Assembly: GCA_019056595.1 (NCBI GenBank)
Contig: CP036162.1
Span: 1-64,000, forward strand
Direction: 5' to 3'
From: Pectobacterium atrosepticum
GTDB lineage: Bacteria; Pseudomonadota; Gammaproteobacteria; Enterobacterales; Enterobacteriaceae
Length of the DNA stretch: 64,000 nt
Of the stretch, positions 7,316-15,636 are shown piece by piece. Position numbers and translations under genes: made by a program. Positions within the stretch are counted from its first letter, which is position 1. Every line of letters starts with the position of its first letter. The notes beneath the pieces are model-generated. The model was not told the origin of the DNA. It made no database searches and worked only from the letters and a program-made list of their open reading frames with translations.

Positions 7316-7887
7316 ATCCAACTTTGCTGGGGCAGGGCGACCTTGCCTCAGCAGCCGCAACAAAAACCCGATAAGAATAATGCCAAGAGCGCTACTGCGA
7401 TGCGCCAGCAACGATCATCTGAACCCGCTGGAGGGAGTTGGCTGCCAGGGATAAGGAAGTCGGTCACTGGCATGCAACCTTACCTTACCAACCAGCGCGT
7501 GATAAGCATGCCTCTCACCTGGCTTCCCCGCTGACGTGCCGTTCCCTTCGCTTTTATGCCGTTACCGTTCTGCGAACAGAAACGGGAGGGGTAAAACCAC
7601 TCTGATAGCCCGGTGTTGTGACGGCTAACGCCGTGCCGGAACGGTAGCCGAGCGGCGGCGAAATCAATGTAATGCAGAGCCAGCGTCTCGCCCGTTCTCG
7701 CGTGTTCGGGCCGTTATTTTCCCGTCGTTCGCCCGCTCAAAGAATTCTCGGTCTCACCGTGCAAATCCCGTCACGCCCCCGCTGCGCTGCGGCCTCACCG
7801 CTGCCATTGATTTCGCCGCTATTCGCTCGTCTGTCGTGTCGGCACGGCGTAAGCCGGTTTCGATTTCTATGACACCGTGAGGATACT
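7316..7887. other. Intergenic region upstream of ardA
   Basis: About 570 bases without a supportable gene. It contains several short inverted repeats, including CCGTTCTG-CGAA-CAGAACGG-like pairing near 7565-7590, and a C-rich stretch before ardA. Its end (GCGCTGCGGCCTCACCGCTGCC) resembles no other copy here. The long structured untranslated stretch before ardA is typical of leading-region genes expressed from single-stranded DNA; no promoter can be fixed. Confidence 0.4.
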
Positions 7888-8391
7888 ATGAACAATTTTA
7901 CATCACCGTCCGTTTATGTTGGCACCTATCACAAATACAACTGCGGCAGCATTGCCGGACAGTGGCTGGATCTGGACGATTACAGCGATGAAGATGATTT
8001 CTATGAAGCGTGCAGGGCACTGCATGTCGATGAGGCCGACCCGGAATTCATGTTTCAGGATTATGAGGGGATCCCCGGAAGGTTTGCATCGGAGTCGTCG
8101 ATCGACTGGGATTTTATCGACGGATACAAAGAGGCTAGCAAGAATCAGCAACAGGCGGCGTATGTCGAGTGGACTGATCACTCTGGCCGGACGGACTATA
8201 GCGAGTTCGAGGATGCCTACATTGGGGAGGCGGACAGCGAAGAGGATTACGCCTATGAATACGTTCAGGACAATGGCCTGCTGGATAGTATGCCGGAATC
8301 CCTGAAGAGTTATTTTGACTATGAGTCATTCGGCCGCGATCTGTTCCTGAATGGGCTGACATGGTGCAATGGGTTCGTGTTCTCGCGCTAG
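7888..8391 (+). CDS. ardA: ArdA, antirestriction protein (DNA mimic)
   Basis: ArdA mimics about 42 bp of bent B-form DNA and blocks type I restriction enzymes. The 167-residue product has family length, is extremely acidic (many D/E runs such as D-D-Y-S-D-E-D-D), and shows the typical start P-S-V-Y-V-G-T-Y-H/A-K-Y-N-x-G-S-x-x-G-x-W-L-D-L, the D-Y-E-G-I-P segment near residue 54, and the C-terminal F-D-Y-E-x-F-G-R-D-L-x-L-x-G block. GAGGA precedes the ATG. Its position in the leading region is where ArdA is needed: early in the recipient. Confidence 0.95.
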   Translation: MNNFTSPSVYVGTYHKYNCGSIAGQWLDLDDYSDEDDFYEACRALHVDEADPEFMFQDYEGIPGRFASESSIDWDFIDGYKEASKNQQQAAYVEWTDHSGRTDYSEFEDAYIGEADSEEDYAYEYVQDNGLLDSMPESLKSYFDYESFGRDLFLNGLTWCNGFVFSR

Positions 8392-9037
8392 GCGAGTAAG
8401 CCCCGTTTAGCGGGGCAGGATACCGTTATCGGGAGGTCATGCGTCCGTGCCGGCGCCGTCAACATCTTTGCTACGCGTGTACGCGCGGCGCCTGCGGCGC
8501 CGGCCGTACGCGTCCAGCTCCTGAGCCAGTAAAGTGGCTTACGCTGCCATTGTTATAACGTGTTAATTTTATTTGTCTTATGTATCTGGCTTCTTCTTTT
8601 CCTTGTCTATGTCTCCATTAGCTGAAGCGTGTTAGTGACTTGGGCGTCCAGTCGGCTGTCATGCTGCGCACTGAGCCAGCAAGCTGTCTCTGCCCGGCCC
8701 CTTCGGGGCAGCGGGTTTCCATCCTGACGCAACACCTTCCGCTTGCAGCTGGCATTCGCCAGCGCCGCTCTCACTGACCGTCGATAAAACCTGCCGGTCG
8801 CTAAAGAGGCACGCCGTTTGCTCTCGCTGCGCCGTGCCTGGTTGCGCATCGTTCCCTTGTTGGCTGATGTCCCGTGGGATTCACGTCGCAGGTATCCCAC
8901 CACGTCGTCTCTCTATGCTGGCAAGGGAGGCTACGCCGCTACGCGCCCTTGTCAGCGCTCACCGCCGTGCTGTTCTCCTGTTTGCGACGCGAATACTCAC
9001 AGAGACATCTATTTAATCCAACAGGGGGAATTACAAC
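8392..9037. repeat. Intergenic region with GC palindrome, repeat R1 (copy b) and repeat R3 (copy a)
   Basis: No gene is supported in these 646 bases. Contents: a GCCCCG-TTTAG-CGGGGC hairpin just after ardA (8400-8416); a GC-rich palindrome GGCGCC-TGC-GGCGCC at 8487-8503, repeated at 10062-10078; repeat R1 copy b at 8641-8805, ending with a GACCG...CCGGTC stem; and from about 8865 a segment (R3) found again at 20395-20563, before a decayed paralogue of the following gene. All look like structured leading-region promoter or priming DNA rather than coding sequence. Confidence 0.55.
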
Positions 9038-9934
9038 ATGTTGCAACAACACATCAACGGCGCGACGGCGAAGCCTACAGAAACATCATTTCACGACATC
9101 GTATCTGACATCGGCATCGATACGCAGGCAGGACAGGGGCTGATCCCGTCAGTGGCCATCGATAAAATTCTGGCGCATCGTCAGGCAGGGTTAGGAGCGG
9201 TAGAAACCGCAATGGCGGCATTAGTTGAAGCGCTGACGGAATTCAATGCAGCGGGCTGTGAGTATCGCGGTGCGATGTCATTTGCAAGCGTGGTTGAAAA
9301 AAGTGTGCAGTATTGCGATCGGCCAGAAATATGGAAGAAGAATGTGAAGCGAGAAGTGGATCGTAAACTCTGGCACAAATTAATGCATGACACGGGAATG
9401 CTAACCTTGATGAACAGCGATCAGCTCAGTGAATGGCACGCATCGCTGTATAGCGACGCAATGCCGGAAGCAACGCTGGACAACGTAATGGCCTCATTCA
9501 AACAGCTCCACGCCGAATCCTCTCTGATGGTTGAAAAAGGCATTCTGTCACTGTTTAAAAAGCTATCATGGGATTATAAAACCAATAATCCGCGTATGTT
9601 TGGCAAAAAAATTATTATGAACTCGTTACTGGACGTCAATCGTTGGGGGGCCTCGGTTCGTTCACATGCCCAGGCACGTATTGATGATCTGCAAAAGGCA
9701 TTTTGCCTGCTCGACAAAAAGCCGGTGCCAGATTTTCGCGACGGTGCCGGCGTCGGATTCAGTGACTACGTGAATAAGCACGGTTTCGACGGTGAGCGCT
9801 TTGAATGCGAGTATTTCACGGTACGCTATTTCAAAAAGGGATCTGGCCATGTCACCTTTCTCCGGCCGGAGCTGGTAGACATGATGAATGATGTGTTGAG
9901 CCGTCACTACCCGCAGGCGTTGCCTGCGGCGTAA
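9038..9934 (+). CDS. DUF4942-like protein
   Basis: A 298-residue soluble protein. GGGGGAAT at about 9021-9028 is the ribosome-binding site. The region from about residue 40 to the end resembles DUF4942 proteins, which are common on enterobacterial plasmids and islands: an A-x-x-A-L...F-x-x-A segment, the W-x-x-L-x-x-x-(T/S)-G-M-x-x-L-M block (about 116-130), W-D-Y-K-T-N (about 173-178), F-G-K-K-I-I and the C-terminal Y-F-x-V-R-Y-F-K-K-G-(S/N)-G-H-x-x-F segment. The role is not known; no catalytic motif is evident. A decayed second copy lies at 20564-21220. Confidence 0.75.
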   Translation: MLQQHINGATAKPTETSFHDIVSDIGIDTQAGQGLIPSVAIDKILAHRQAGLGAVETAMAALVEALTEFNAAGCEYRGAMSFASVVEKSVQYCDRPEIWKKNVKREVDRKLWHKLMHDTGMLTLMNSDQLSEWHASLYSDAMPEATLDNVMASFKQLHAESSLMVEKGILSLFKKLSWDYKTNNPRMFGKKIIMNSLLDVNRWGASVRSHAQARIDDLQKAFCLLDKKPVPDFRDGAGVGFSDYVNKHGFDGERFECEYFTVRYFKKGSGHVTFLRPELVDMMNDVLSRHYPQALPAA

Positions 9935-9946
9935 GAACTATCGCTT

Positions 9947-9980
9947 AAGGCTGGCAGGATTACATGGGGGCCAGCCTTTA
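9947..9980 (+). terminator. Possible terminator after the DUF4942-like gene
   Basis: AAGGCTGGC and GCCAGCCTT form a 9-bp perfect stem with a 14-base loop, starting 13 bases after the stop codon. Only a short T/A stretch follows, so termination efficiency is uncertain. Confidence 0.5.
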
Positions 9981-10512
9981 CGTTACAACGAAAAAGCGTG
10001 GTCTTGTCTGCATAGGGGGGAGTCTCAGCGCCGCAAACACCTTCTGCTGCGCAAGCACGAGCGGCGCCTGCGGCGCCGGCCGTGCCAGTTCAGCTTATCA
10101 GACGCCTCAACGGTCGGTAACGATACGGCCTGTTTGTCATACCGTCACCTCTACTGTTTCTTCCTTGCTGGCTATTCTGCATGGTGCTGAGCGATGCGTG
10201 ATAAAGGCCCATTACAACAATCCTGGCCCCCTTCGGCTCCCCGCGGTGCGGGTCGTCTGCCAACTCCGCTAACCCGCTGCTGCGCACCGGCTAATCTCCG
10301 CCGAACCCCGCAAGCGGGTTTCGGGCCTGCCGGCTAATACCCGATGGCGAACGTCAACATCCTCCGCTTGCAGCTGGCGTACGCCAGCGCCGCTCTCACT
10401 GACCGCCGATAAAGCCAGGCGGTCGCTAAGGATGGCCGATCTGCTTTCCCCCACATAAATACCTGGCTGCGATAGATATCGCGTGTCGATCATCAATACC
10501 CGTTGTGAATAA
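9981..10512. repeat. Intergenic repeats: GC palindrome copy 2 and R1-related copy c
   Basis: No gene is supported. The block at 10060-10082 repeats the GGCGCC-TGC-GGCGCC palindrome of 8487-8503. From 10264 to 10436 the sequence is related to repeat R1, closest to copy b over 10361-10430 (CCGCTTGCAGCTGGC then GCCAGCGCCGCTCTCACTGACCG, split here at an inserted variable base) and ends in the same GACCG...CGGTCGCTAA stem. It also holds a CCCGCAAGCGGG hairpin at about 10307-10318. Confidence 0.5.
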
Positions 10513-10870
10513 GGGGAGTTTGGCTTGCATGTGCTGGCCACAGGCCATCACAGCATCCGGTAAATCACGCCCTGGCCGTCGCTGCGCGCCATCCAGCCCG
10601 AATCAACCGGACGCCTTCGGCGAGCCAATGTGAAGGTTATCCGTCGTCTGAAAGTCAGCTGCGGCTTGGCAGGGTGAAGGTCGGCGCGGGGCTGTATAGC
10701 AGCCTGTCACCAGCTTCGCTGGGCTTCCGGCGGGATAACCTTCGGAGTCACCTTTAGCGACATTTCCGCCTGCCATGCGCGTAGCGCATTTGTAAGGGAC
10801 GTTGCGCACTGCTCACGCCCCTGAATGCATTGAAATTGGCGATAAATAATTACTAAAAATACCCTATAAA
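10513..10870. repeat. Leading-region repeat R2, copy a
   Basis: A segment of roughly 350 bases, starting at GGGAGTTTGGCTTGC, that recurs at 18509-18857 with many substitutions but the same order of blocks: CATCCGGTAAATCACGCCC, CAACCGGACG-x-CTTCG-x-CGAGCC, CTGAAAGTCAGCTG, GCAGGGTGAAGGTCGGCGCG, CCAGCTTCGCTGGGCTTCCG, TATTTCCGCCTG and GCATTTGTAA. Each copy ends exactly at a KorA-type operator/promoter. It is full of short stems (CCGGACGCCTTCGGCG; CCAGCTTCGCTGG). It contains no credible gene. Confidence 0.75.
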
Positions 10871-10911
10871 TGATACTAAAAGTAGACTTTAAGTGATGGT
10901 TAATCTATAAT
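10871..10911 (+). promoter_or_regulatory. Promoter with KorA-type operator over the -35 box (copy 1)
   Basis: The element TGATACTAAAAGTNNACTTT is present with the 12-bp palindrome AAAGTAGACTTT at 10879-10890. A -35 (TAGACT, 10883-10888) lies inside the palindrome and a perfect -10 TATAAT (10906-10911) follows 17 bases later. The same arrangement occurs at 17813 and 18858. It would drive the operon beginning at 10999. The TrfB/KorA-like protein encoded at 17917 is the natural candidate repressor. Confidence 0.75.
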
Positions 10912-10998
10912 TAATACAGTTAGTTAGATGATTTTTACGGTGTCAGGCGGTAGTAAAAACCGGTCACTGTAATAGAGCCAACACTAAGGAACAGCAGT

Positions 10999-11340
10999 AT
11001 GAATACACAGAGCGCAAGACTTAACAATGGCCAGCTGAGTGAGTTGCCGCCGATGCGGGGGTTGGATATGCGAATTCAGTGGGGTAAGGCGATCGTGATG
11101 CGCGTTATCGACGAGCGAAAGGCTGATAACGAAGAGTTTGATGCGGTTGTTGGGGCGCAGTCTGCAGGGTATCGCGATTTCAGTTTAGGTGAGACTGAAC
11201 CTCCACATATGTTAGCTGACATTCCTGAGTTAGTCAGCGCATGGTTGGAGGGGTGGGGGTATGCAGCATCCTGTTACGAAACATCGACTTGTGAAACGTG
11301 CCAGAACGACAGTGGCGAACCTTGCCCGTATCACGATTAA
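10999..11340 (+). CDS. Hypothetical protein (113 aa), first gene of the long leading operon
   Basis: AAGGAACAG precedes the ATG at 10999, 88 bases downstream of the putative -10. The protein is acidic, with a central helical region and a Cys-rich end (C-Y-E-T-S-T-C-E-T-C...C-P-Y-H) that could bind a metal: Cys at about residues 93, 98, 101 and 109. I do not recognise the family. Its position directly behind the operator-controlled promoter makes it the first product of an operon that extends to 17558. Confidence 0.55.
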   Translation: MNTQSARLNNGQLSELPPMRGLDMRIQWGKAIVMRVIDERKADNEEFDAVVGAQSAGYRDFSLGETEPPHMLADIPELVSAWLEGWGYAASCYETSTCETCQNDSGEPCPYHD

Positions 11341-11375
11341 CCGACCTAATACTACAGTTGACGAGGGTTTCTGAG

Positions 11376-11888
11376 ATGACTGCTTTTACTGTAAATACCA
11401 TCAACAACCTGCCAGCTGGCCTGCGAAATGTGATCGGCAAGCATTTCGCGGATAACCGTTACAGCGAAACCCGGGATTATTACGACCAGCTGTCCTCGCG
11501 CTATCGAGTTACGGTCTGTTTTCATGCAGGGCTGAAAAAGCACCATACCACCATGGCGTTTGATGACATGACTATGTCAGAGCGTGAACAAATCGTGCAG
11601 GCACTGGATGAACTGCGTGGGGCATTTCCAAAAAACAGAAAGGCGGGCAGCAGACTGATGACGTTCTTGACCTGTCTGCGTGTCAGCGAACGCCGGACGC
11701 TGTATCGACATGCCGGACTGTCTGCTCAGGATTTCCTGCTGCCGGTCTCCGCTATTGACGGTGAAGACGAACTGAGAAAGCCAATTGCTGCGGCATTAGA
11801 TGAACTGTGTTCACTGTTTGCTGATATGCCACACATCCTGACGTCTGTCCAGGCAGAAGATTATCTGGCTAAGCTGGAGAGAGTGTGA
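11376..11888 (+). CDS. Hypothetical protein (170 aa)
   Basis: The ATG at 11376 follows GAGGG (11363-11367) and starts M-T-A-F-T-V; in-frame codons upstream overlap the previous gene and are less likely. The protein is soluble and mostly helical, with a central M-S-E-R-E-Q-I-V-Q-A-L segment and R-V-S-E-R-R-T-L-Y. Its stop overlaps the next start (TGATG), so expression is coupled to the PP-loop enzyme. No known family is recognised. Confidence 0.55.
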   Translation: MTAFTVNTINNLPAGLRNVIGKHFADNRYSETRDYYDQLSSRYRVTVCFHAGLKKHHTTMAFDDMTMSEREQIVQALDELRGAFPKNRKAGSRLMTFLTCLRVSERRTLYRHAGLSAQDFLLPVSAIDGEDELRKPIAAALDELCSLFADMPHILTSVQAEDYLAKLERV

Positions 11889-12970
11889 TGCATAGCTATG
11901 ATGACAATAAAATTATCCCAGGTCTGCGTAAGCAACTGGTATCCAGTGACACGATCGCTGCAGCGAAGACGTATTTTTCCGCGCCAGCTATCGACCTGGA
12001 TAGCTACGATAGCATTATCATCTGCATGTCAGGCGGGAAGGACTCAATAGCTTGTCTGCTGCACCTGATTGACCTGGGCGTTAATCTGTCACGCGTTGAG
12101 CTCTGGCATCATGATGTGGATGGCAGAGAAGGCTCTACATTAATGGACTGGCCGTTTATTGCTGACTACAACATAAAGCTGGCGCAAGTGTTTGGGGTGC
12201 CCCTTTATTTTTCCTGGCTGGAAGGGGGATTTGAAGGGGAAATGCTCAAGAATGAGAGTTACAGCCTGCCTCATCATATTGAAACCCCTGAAGGAAAATT
12301 GGTATTGCCCCGTGATACGGCGCGGGCGAAGCCAGGTTCACGCCTTAAGTTTCCTCAGTTGTCTGCCAGCTTGCAAACCCGTTGGTGCAGCTCCGCGCTG
12401 AAAATTGATGTTGGCCGACGTGCCCTCAATAACCAGAGCCGTTTCGATGGCCAGCGGGTGCTTTTTATCACCGGCGAACGCCGTGAAGAAAGCGCGAACC
12501 GTGCCAGATATAACCAACTGGAGCCGCATTCCTGCGATCGCCGTTCCGGCAGAAAGGGCCGTTGGGTAGACACCTGGCGCCCTGTACTCGATTGGTCTGA
12601 AGAACGGGTATGGAATACATTGCAGCGGTACGGTGTTCTTGCGCCGGTGCCATACCGACTGGGTTGGGGCCGATCGTCATGCATGAAATGTATATTCAGC
12701 GATGCTGTGTTGTGGGCAACGCTGCGCCATTATTTCCCAGGCAGTATCGATGACATCATGGGTTATGAAGAGCGGTTTGATACGACGATTAGTCGTAATC
12801 GAATTCCCGTCCGGGAGTTGTCAGTAAAAGTTAAACCACTCGATATCGACGACAGTGATGCACTTGTCCAAGCTGTTCGTCGTGAGTATTTGCTTCCTGT
12901 TTTAACATCTTCTGAACAATGGCAACTGCCTGCGGGGGCGTACAAGAAAACAGGGTGTGGTCCAACATAA
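11888..12970 (+). CDS. PP-loop ATPase of the PAPS reductase / DndC-like superfamily
   Basis: The 360-residue product has the PP-loop S-G-G-K-D-S at about residues 48-53, followed by a D-x-x-x-x-x-x-H-H-D-V-D-G segment where PAPS reductases have the substrate loop, W-C-S-x-x-L-K-I (about 160-167), the G-x-R-x-x-E-S-x-x-R signature (about 195-204) and a C-M-K-C motif near residue 263. Members adenylate or reduce sulfur compounds or modify nucleic acids; those on phages and plasmids have no settled role. Whether this is a nucleic-acid modifier cannot be read from the sequence. It overlaps the upstream gene by one base (TGATG). Confidence 0.75.
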   Translation: MHSYDDNKIIPGLRKQLVSSDTIAAAKTYFSAPAIDLDSYDSIIICMSGGKDSIACLLHLIDLGVNLSRVELWHHDVDGREGSTLMDWPFIADYNIKLAQVFGVPLYFSWLEGGFEGEMLKNESYSLPHHIETPEGKLVLPRDTARAKPGSRLKFPQLSASLQTRWCSSALKIDVGRRALNNQSRFDGQRVLFITGERREESANRARYNQLEPHSCDRRSGRKGRWVDTWRPVLDWSEERVWNTLQRYGVLAPVPYRLGWGRSSCMKCIFSDAVLWATLRHYFPGSIDDIMGYEERFDTTISRNRIPVRELSVKVKPLDIDDSDALVQAVRREYLLPVLTSSEQWQLPAGAYKKTGCGPT

Positions 12971-12985
12971 TATTGGAGAAATAAG

Positions 12986-13405
12986 ATGGCCATTCAGGCG
13001 CATGTGATATATACCGCAATTGTTGAATCAGTCGTTGTGAATCGTCAACGGGAAGACGTGCTGACAAAAATCTGCGAGACAAGTGGTTTTATCGACGTAT
13101 CCTTACCAGAGGATTCGCCAATGGACTATGTTGCTGTCTTTATTGCTGATGCAATTGCAAGGAAAAATTGTTTTGAAATCAATGGTAAAGTTGTTAGCGT
13201 TCCCAGCATTTCGGCTGAACACTGTAGATGCAGCGGGAAAATAAATCTTGGCCAAAGATTTGGGTCTAGTTGCGTAGTAAGGGGGTACTTGACGCTTCAG
13301 CTTGATGAGCTGAAAAACCGTGAATGGCTGGCAGCGCTGGGAGCGTCCGTATTAAATGAAAAGCCTGCTAGTTATTTTAAATTAATGAATTCCCCTTCTG
13401 TTTAA
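12986..13405 (+). CDS. Hypothetical protein (139 aa)
   Basis: GGAGAAATA lies before the ATG at 12986, 15 bases after the PP-loop gene, so it is probably in the same operon. The sequence is mixed alpha/beta with a H-C-R-C-S-G motif near residue 73 and no membrane segment. I do not recognise the family. It is the last gene before a 120-base AT-rich gap that holds an internal promoter-like site. Confidence 0.5.
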   Translation: MAIQAHVIYTAIVESVVVNRQREDVLTKICETSGFIDVSLPEDSPMDYVAVFIADAIARKNCFEINGKVVSVPSISAEHCRCSGKINLGQRFGSSCVVRGYLTLQLDELKNREWLAALGASVLNEKPASYFKLMNSPSV

Positions 13406-13420
13406 ATAAAGTAAAAAGCA

Positions 13421-13449
13421 TTGTTTTATTCTCATTATGAGAATATATT
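13421..13449 (+). promoter_or_regulatory. Internal promoter with a 17-bp palindrome between -35 and -10
   Basis: The palindrome ATTCTCAT-T-ATGAGAAT (13428-13444) fills the spacer between TTGTTT (13421-13426) and TATATT (13444-13449), 17 bases apart. This is the layout of a repressor-controlled promoter. It lies in the only sizeable AT-rich gap of the operon and precedes the block 13528-17558 that ends with the AcrVA2-like gene and an HTH gene. The HTH protein (17100-17558) is a plausible ligand; that is inference. Confidence 0.6.
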
Positions 13450-13527
13450 AATGATGTAATAAATAACTTTTTATTTCCACCAACCGATGGTGCGTAATCG
13501 GCAAAATCTCAAATTAAGGAGATGTAA

Positions 13528-14058
13528 ATGGGTTCTGCATACTACTGCTGTGCCGGATGTAAAAATGATTTTAAAGTTTCACGCGGCAATAATAGCGCGT
13601 CAGCACGCTACGCTAAATGGCTCGAATCTCAGGGCTATAAGTGCGACGAATGTCGCAAAGCAGATCGGGCCGCAGAGTATGCCGCGAAAGTGGCTGCAGC
13701 AGCGGTCGATTCTCGTAACCAACACCTTCCAGAGTTGAGTGGCACCGAAAAACAGGTGCAATGGGCTCAGTCTATTCGTCTCGATGTACTCTCCAAAATG
13801 GATGAGGCTCTGCTTGCTGTTCAGAAAAGTTTTTCGCGTGAACGATTCCTGCGTAATTTGTCGGATGAGGGACGAGAAGAAATCCTTGACGGTATTTCAT
13901 TAATTGCTCATGAAATTCAGCAGTGTGCTGATGCACGTACCTGGATAGACGATTACCGTTTTTATACGTTAGAACGCCATATTACCGTTCAATTTGAGAA
14001 ACGAATGAATACGCTGGCGCCAACCGCATTTGCTGAATACGCGAGGACGGATAAATGA
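13528..14058 (+). CDS. Zinc-finger-like hypothetical protein (176 aa)
   Basis: AAGGAGA (about 13516-13522) precedes the ATG at 13528. The N-terminus has C-C-x-x-C (residues 7-11) and C-D-E-C (about 39-42), a probable four-Cys zinc ribbon. A G-T-E-K-Q-V-Q-W-A-x-S-I-R segment (about 73-85) recalls small plasmid and phage zinc-ribbon proteins of unknown role. The rest is helical. The stop overlaps the next start by ATGA (14055-14058), implying coupled translation. Its function is unknown. Confidence 0.6.
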   Translation: MGSAYYCCAGCKNDFKVSRGNNSASARYAKWLESQGYKCDECRKADRAAEYAAKVAAAAVDSRNQHLPELSGTEKQVQWAQSIRLDVLSKMDEALLAVQKSFSRERFLRNLSDEGREEILDGISLIAHEIQQCADARTWIDDYRFYTLERHITVQFEKRMNTLAPTAFAEYARTDK

Positions 14059-14393
14059 AAACACGTACTGATTTCGTTGTAGGCATTATCGAGCAGTTTG
14101 ATGCTGAATTTATGCCCGATCAGGCTAATCGTCGTGCGGTGTCATTTGGCCTGGAAAAGAAATTTGGTGAGTGGAACGTGCCGGAGCTGCAGACGTTGGC
14201 TATTACTCTAAACAACGACGTAGTCACGAGTATCGTTGTTAATAGCATGCAAAAACCGAAAAATAAGTATGTGCGCGTTACAGATAAGCAGCGTGCGGTT
14301 GTCACGAATGCGCTGTTAGCGAAATACGGTACGTCGCGGGCTGTGTATGCGACCGCGCTCGGTATATCAGAGTCCGAGCTGACAGCGAACTAA
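14055..14393 (+). CDS. Hypothetical protein (112 aa)
   Basis: It starts inside the stop codon of the preceding gene (ATGA). The protein is a small basic alpha/beta protein; the second half (K-Q-R-A-V-V-T-N-A-L-L...Y-A-T-A-L-G-I-S-E-S-E-L) could fold as a helix-turn-helix-like helical bundle, but no clear family match is recognised. The next gene follows after 13 bases. Confidence 0.5.
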   Translation: MKTRTDFVVGIIEQFDAEFMPDQANRRAVSFGLEKKFGEWNVPELQTLAITLNNDVVTSIVVNSMQKPKNKYVRVTDKQRAVVTNALLAKYGTSRAVYATALGISESELTAN

Positions 14394-14406
14394 TGAGGAT
14401 CGGACG

Positions 14407-15021
14407 GTGAGCCTTGATTTTTCGGACCTAACCGATGATCAGCTAATCGAATTGGCGCGGGCATGCTGTGAAGAAGCCATGCGCCGAAACCCAGCTGCTC
14501 AGCAAGCCATGCAGGACATGATGCTATCAGAGGCAGAAAAGGCGAGAATCGCTAAAAACGCGTCTGAGATGGAAATACGGGCACAGCGCGCACGCGAACG
14601 CGAACGTATAGCAAAAGAAACGAAGGCCCAATTGCGGTACGAGGAAGAGGCCAGAGCGGCTGCCGAGCGTGAAAAGTCTGCGAAGGCGGCGGCGAAGCGT
14701 ACACGCGATAGTGCAGAACAGCGAAAACACCGCGCAATGGCGCTACTGCGCCAGGCCGCTGAATTAACTCGCCGCCCACCGCACGATATCGGGATTGTTT
14801 ACTGTAAAACAAACCGCGGCCTCAGAGTGATGATTAATCCCAATAGCGGGCGCTACACGACGACTCATATTGTCGACTACTACGTCGACACTGAAGAAAT
14901 TCATACAGTTCAAGCGCTCGTTAAGAGCAAAACCGAACTGGCCGCGTTTTGTGCCGGTATAGCAGCCGGTTTCCCGCTTGATACTTTTATTGCCGGTAGT
15001 AACTACACCTGGGCATCTTGA
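14407..15021 (+). CDS. Coiled-coil protein with GTG start (204 aa)
   Basis: It begins at GTG 14407, with GAGGATCGGA 4-13 bases upstream; no ATG fits as well. Residues 1-30 are helical (D-L-T-D-D-Q-L-I-E-L-A), residues about 40-110 form a long Ala/Glu/Arg-rich coiled coil, and residues 120-200 look like a compact alpha/beta domain (G-I-V-Y-C...R-V-M-I-N-P-N-S-G-R-Y). It lies 9 bases before the vWA gene. I do not recognise the family; the coiled coil suggests oligomerisation or scaffold use. Confidence 0.55.
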   Translation: MSLDFSDLTDDQLIELARACCEEAMRRNPAAQQAMQDMMLSEAEKARIAKNASEMEIRAQRARERERIAKETKAQLRYEEEARAAAEREKSAKAAAKRTRDSAEQRKHRAMALLRQAAELTRRPPHDIGIVYCKTNRGLRVMINPNSGRYTTTHIVDYYVDTEEIHTVQALVKSKTELAAFCAGIAAGFPLDTFIAGSNYTWAS

Positions 15022-15030
15022 GGTTCTGGA

Positions 15031-15636
15031 ATGAAAAATTTACCCGTTAATCCGCTGCAGGCACTGATAAAAAAATCGGCCACGCAGCTGCCTGTTCAGA
15101 CAGGGGCTGTCGATCGTTATGCTCAACGTCTAAATAGGGCCGACGGCCCGCTCATCATCCTGGCAGATGTTTCGCCTTCAATGGACGAACTGGCCTGGGG
15201 ACGACGTCGACGCATTGATTTATTGCGAGAATCCGTCGATGCGTTATTGCGGCAGCATACGGACCCTATCCGGATCATTGCGTTTGCGGGGGAACCAGAC
15301 GACAGCGTCGAGACTATCCCACCGCACCCGCAGCGGGGAGGAACGGCAATGCATCTGGCGATTGATTGTGCGGCTAAATTTAACCCGCGTGCGACGTTGA
15401 TCATCAGTGATGGCCAACCAGATGACGAGGATCTGGCTATTGCGGCCGCACATGCGCTGCCTGGTCGTATCGATACGCTCTACATTGGTCCTGATATCAG
15501 TATTTCTGCCGTGAGATTTATGCGCCGTCTGGCAGAAGTCGGTTGCGGCCGACATTCTGCGAACGATATATCAAACACCAGTCCGCTGGCATTAACTCAC
15601 AGCATTACAAAACTTCTCATAGGGCAAAGCGTATGA
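15031..15636 (+). CDS. Von Willebrand factor A (vWA) domain protein
   Basis: The 201-residue product is essentially one vWA domain with a complete metal-ion-dependent adhesion site: D-V-S-P-S (about residues 48-52), the Thr in G-G-T-A-M (about 107-111) and the Asp in I-S-D-G-Q-P (about 130-135). Such stand-alone bacterial vWA proteins usually work inside protein complexes, often with AAA+ ATPases, but no ATPase is seen next to it. The stop overlaps the next start (ATGA at 15633-15636). GGTTCTGG upstream is a weak ribosome-binding site. Confidence 0.75.
   Translation: MKNLPVNPLQALIKKSATQLPVQTGAVDRYAQRLNRADGPLIILADVSPSMDELAWGRRRRIDLLRESVDALLRQHTDPIRIIAFAGEPDDSVETIPPHPQRGGTAMHLAIDCAAKFNPRATLIISDGQPDDEDLAIAAAHALPGRIDTLYIGPDISISAVRFMRRLAEVGCGRHSANDISNTSPLALTHSITKLLIGQSV

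Noticed and set aside
8603-9020. Overlapping open frames on both strands before the DUF4942-like gene
   Set aside because: Same repeat DNA as elsewhere; frames are not kept between copies and no start signal is seen.
9964-10809. Open frames in repeats R1c and R2a (for example 9964-10272 + and 10603-10809 -)
   Set aside because: The related repeat copy b does not keep the same frames or lengths; structure is conserved rather than coding.
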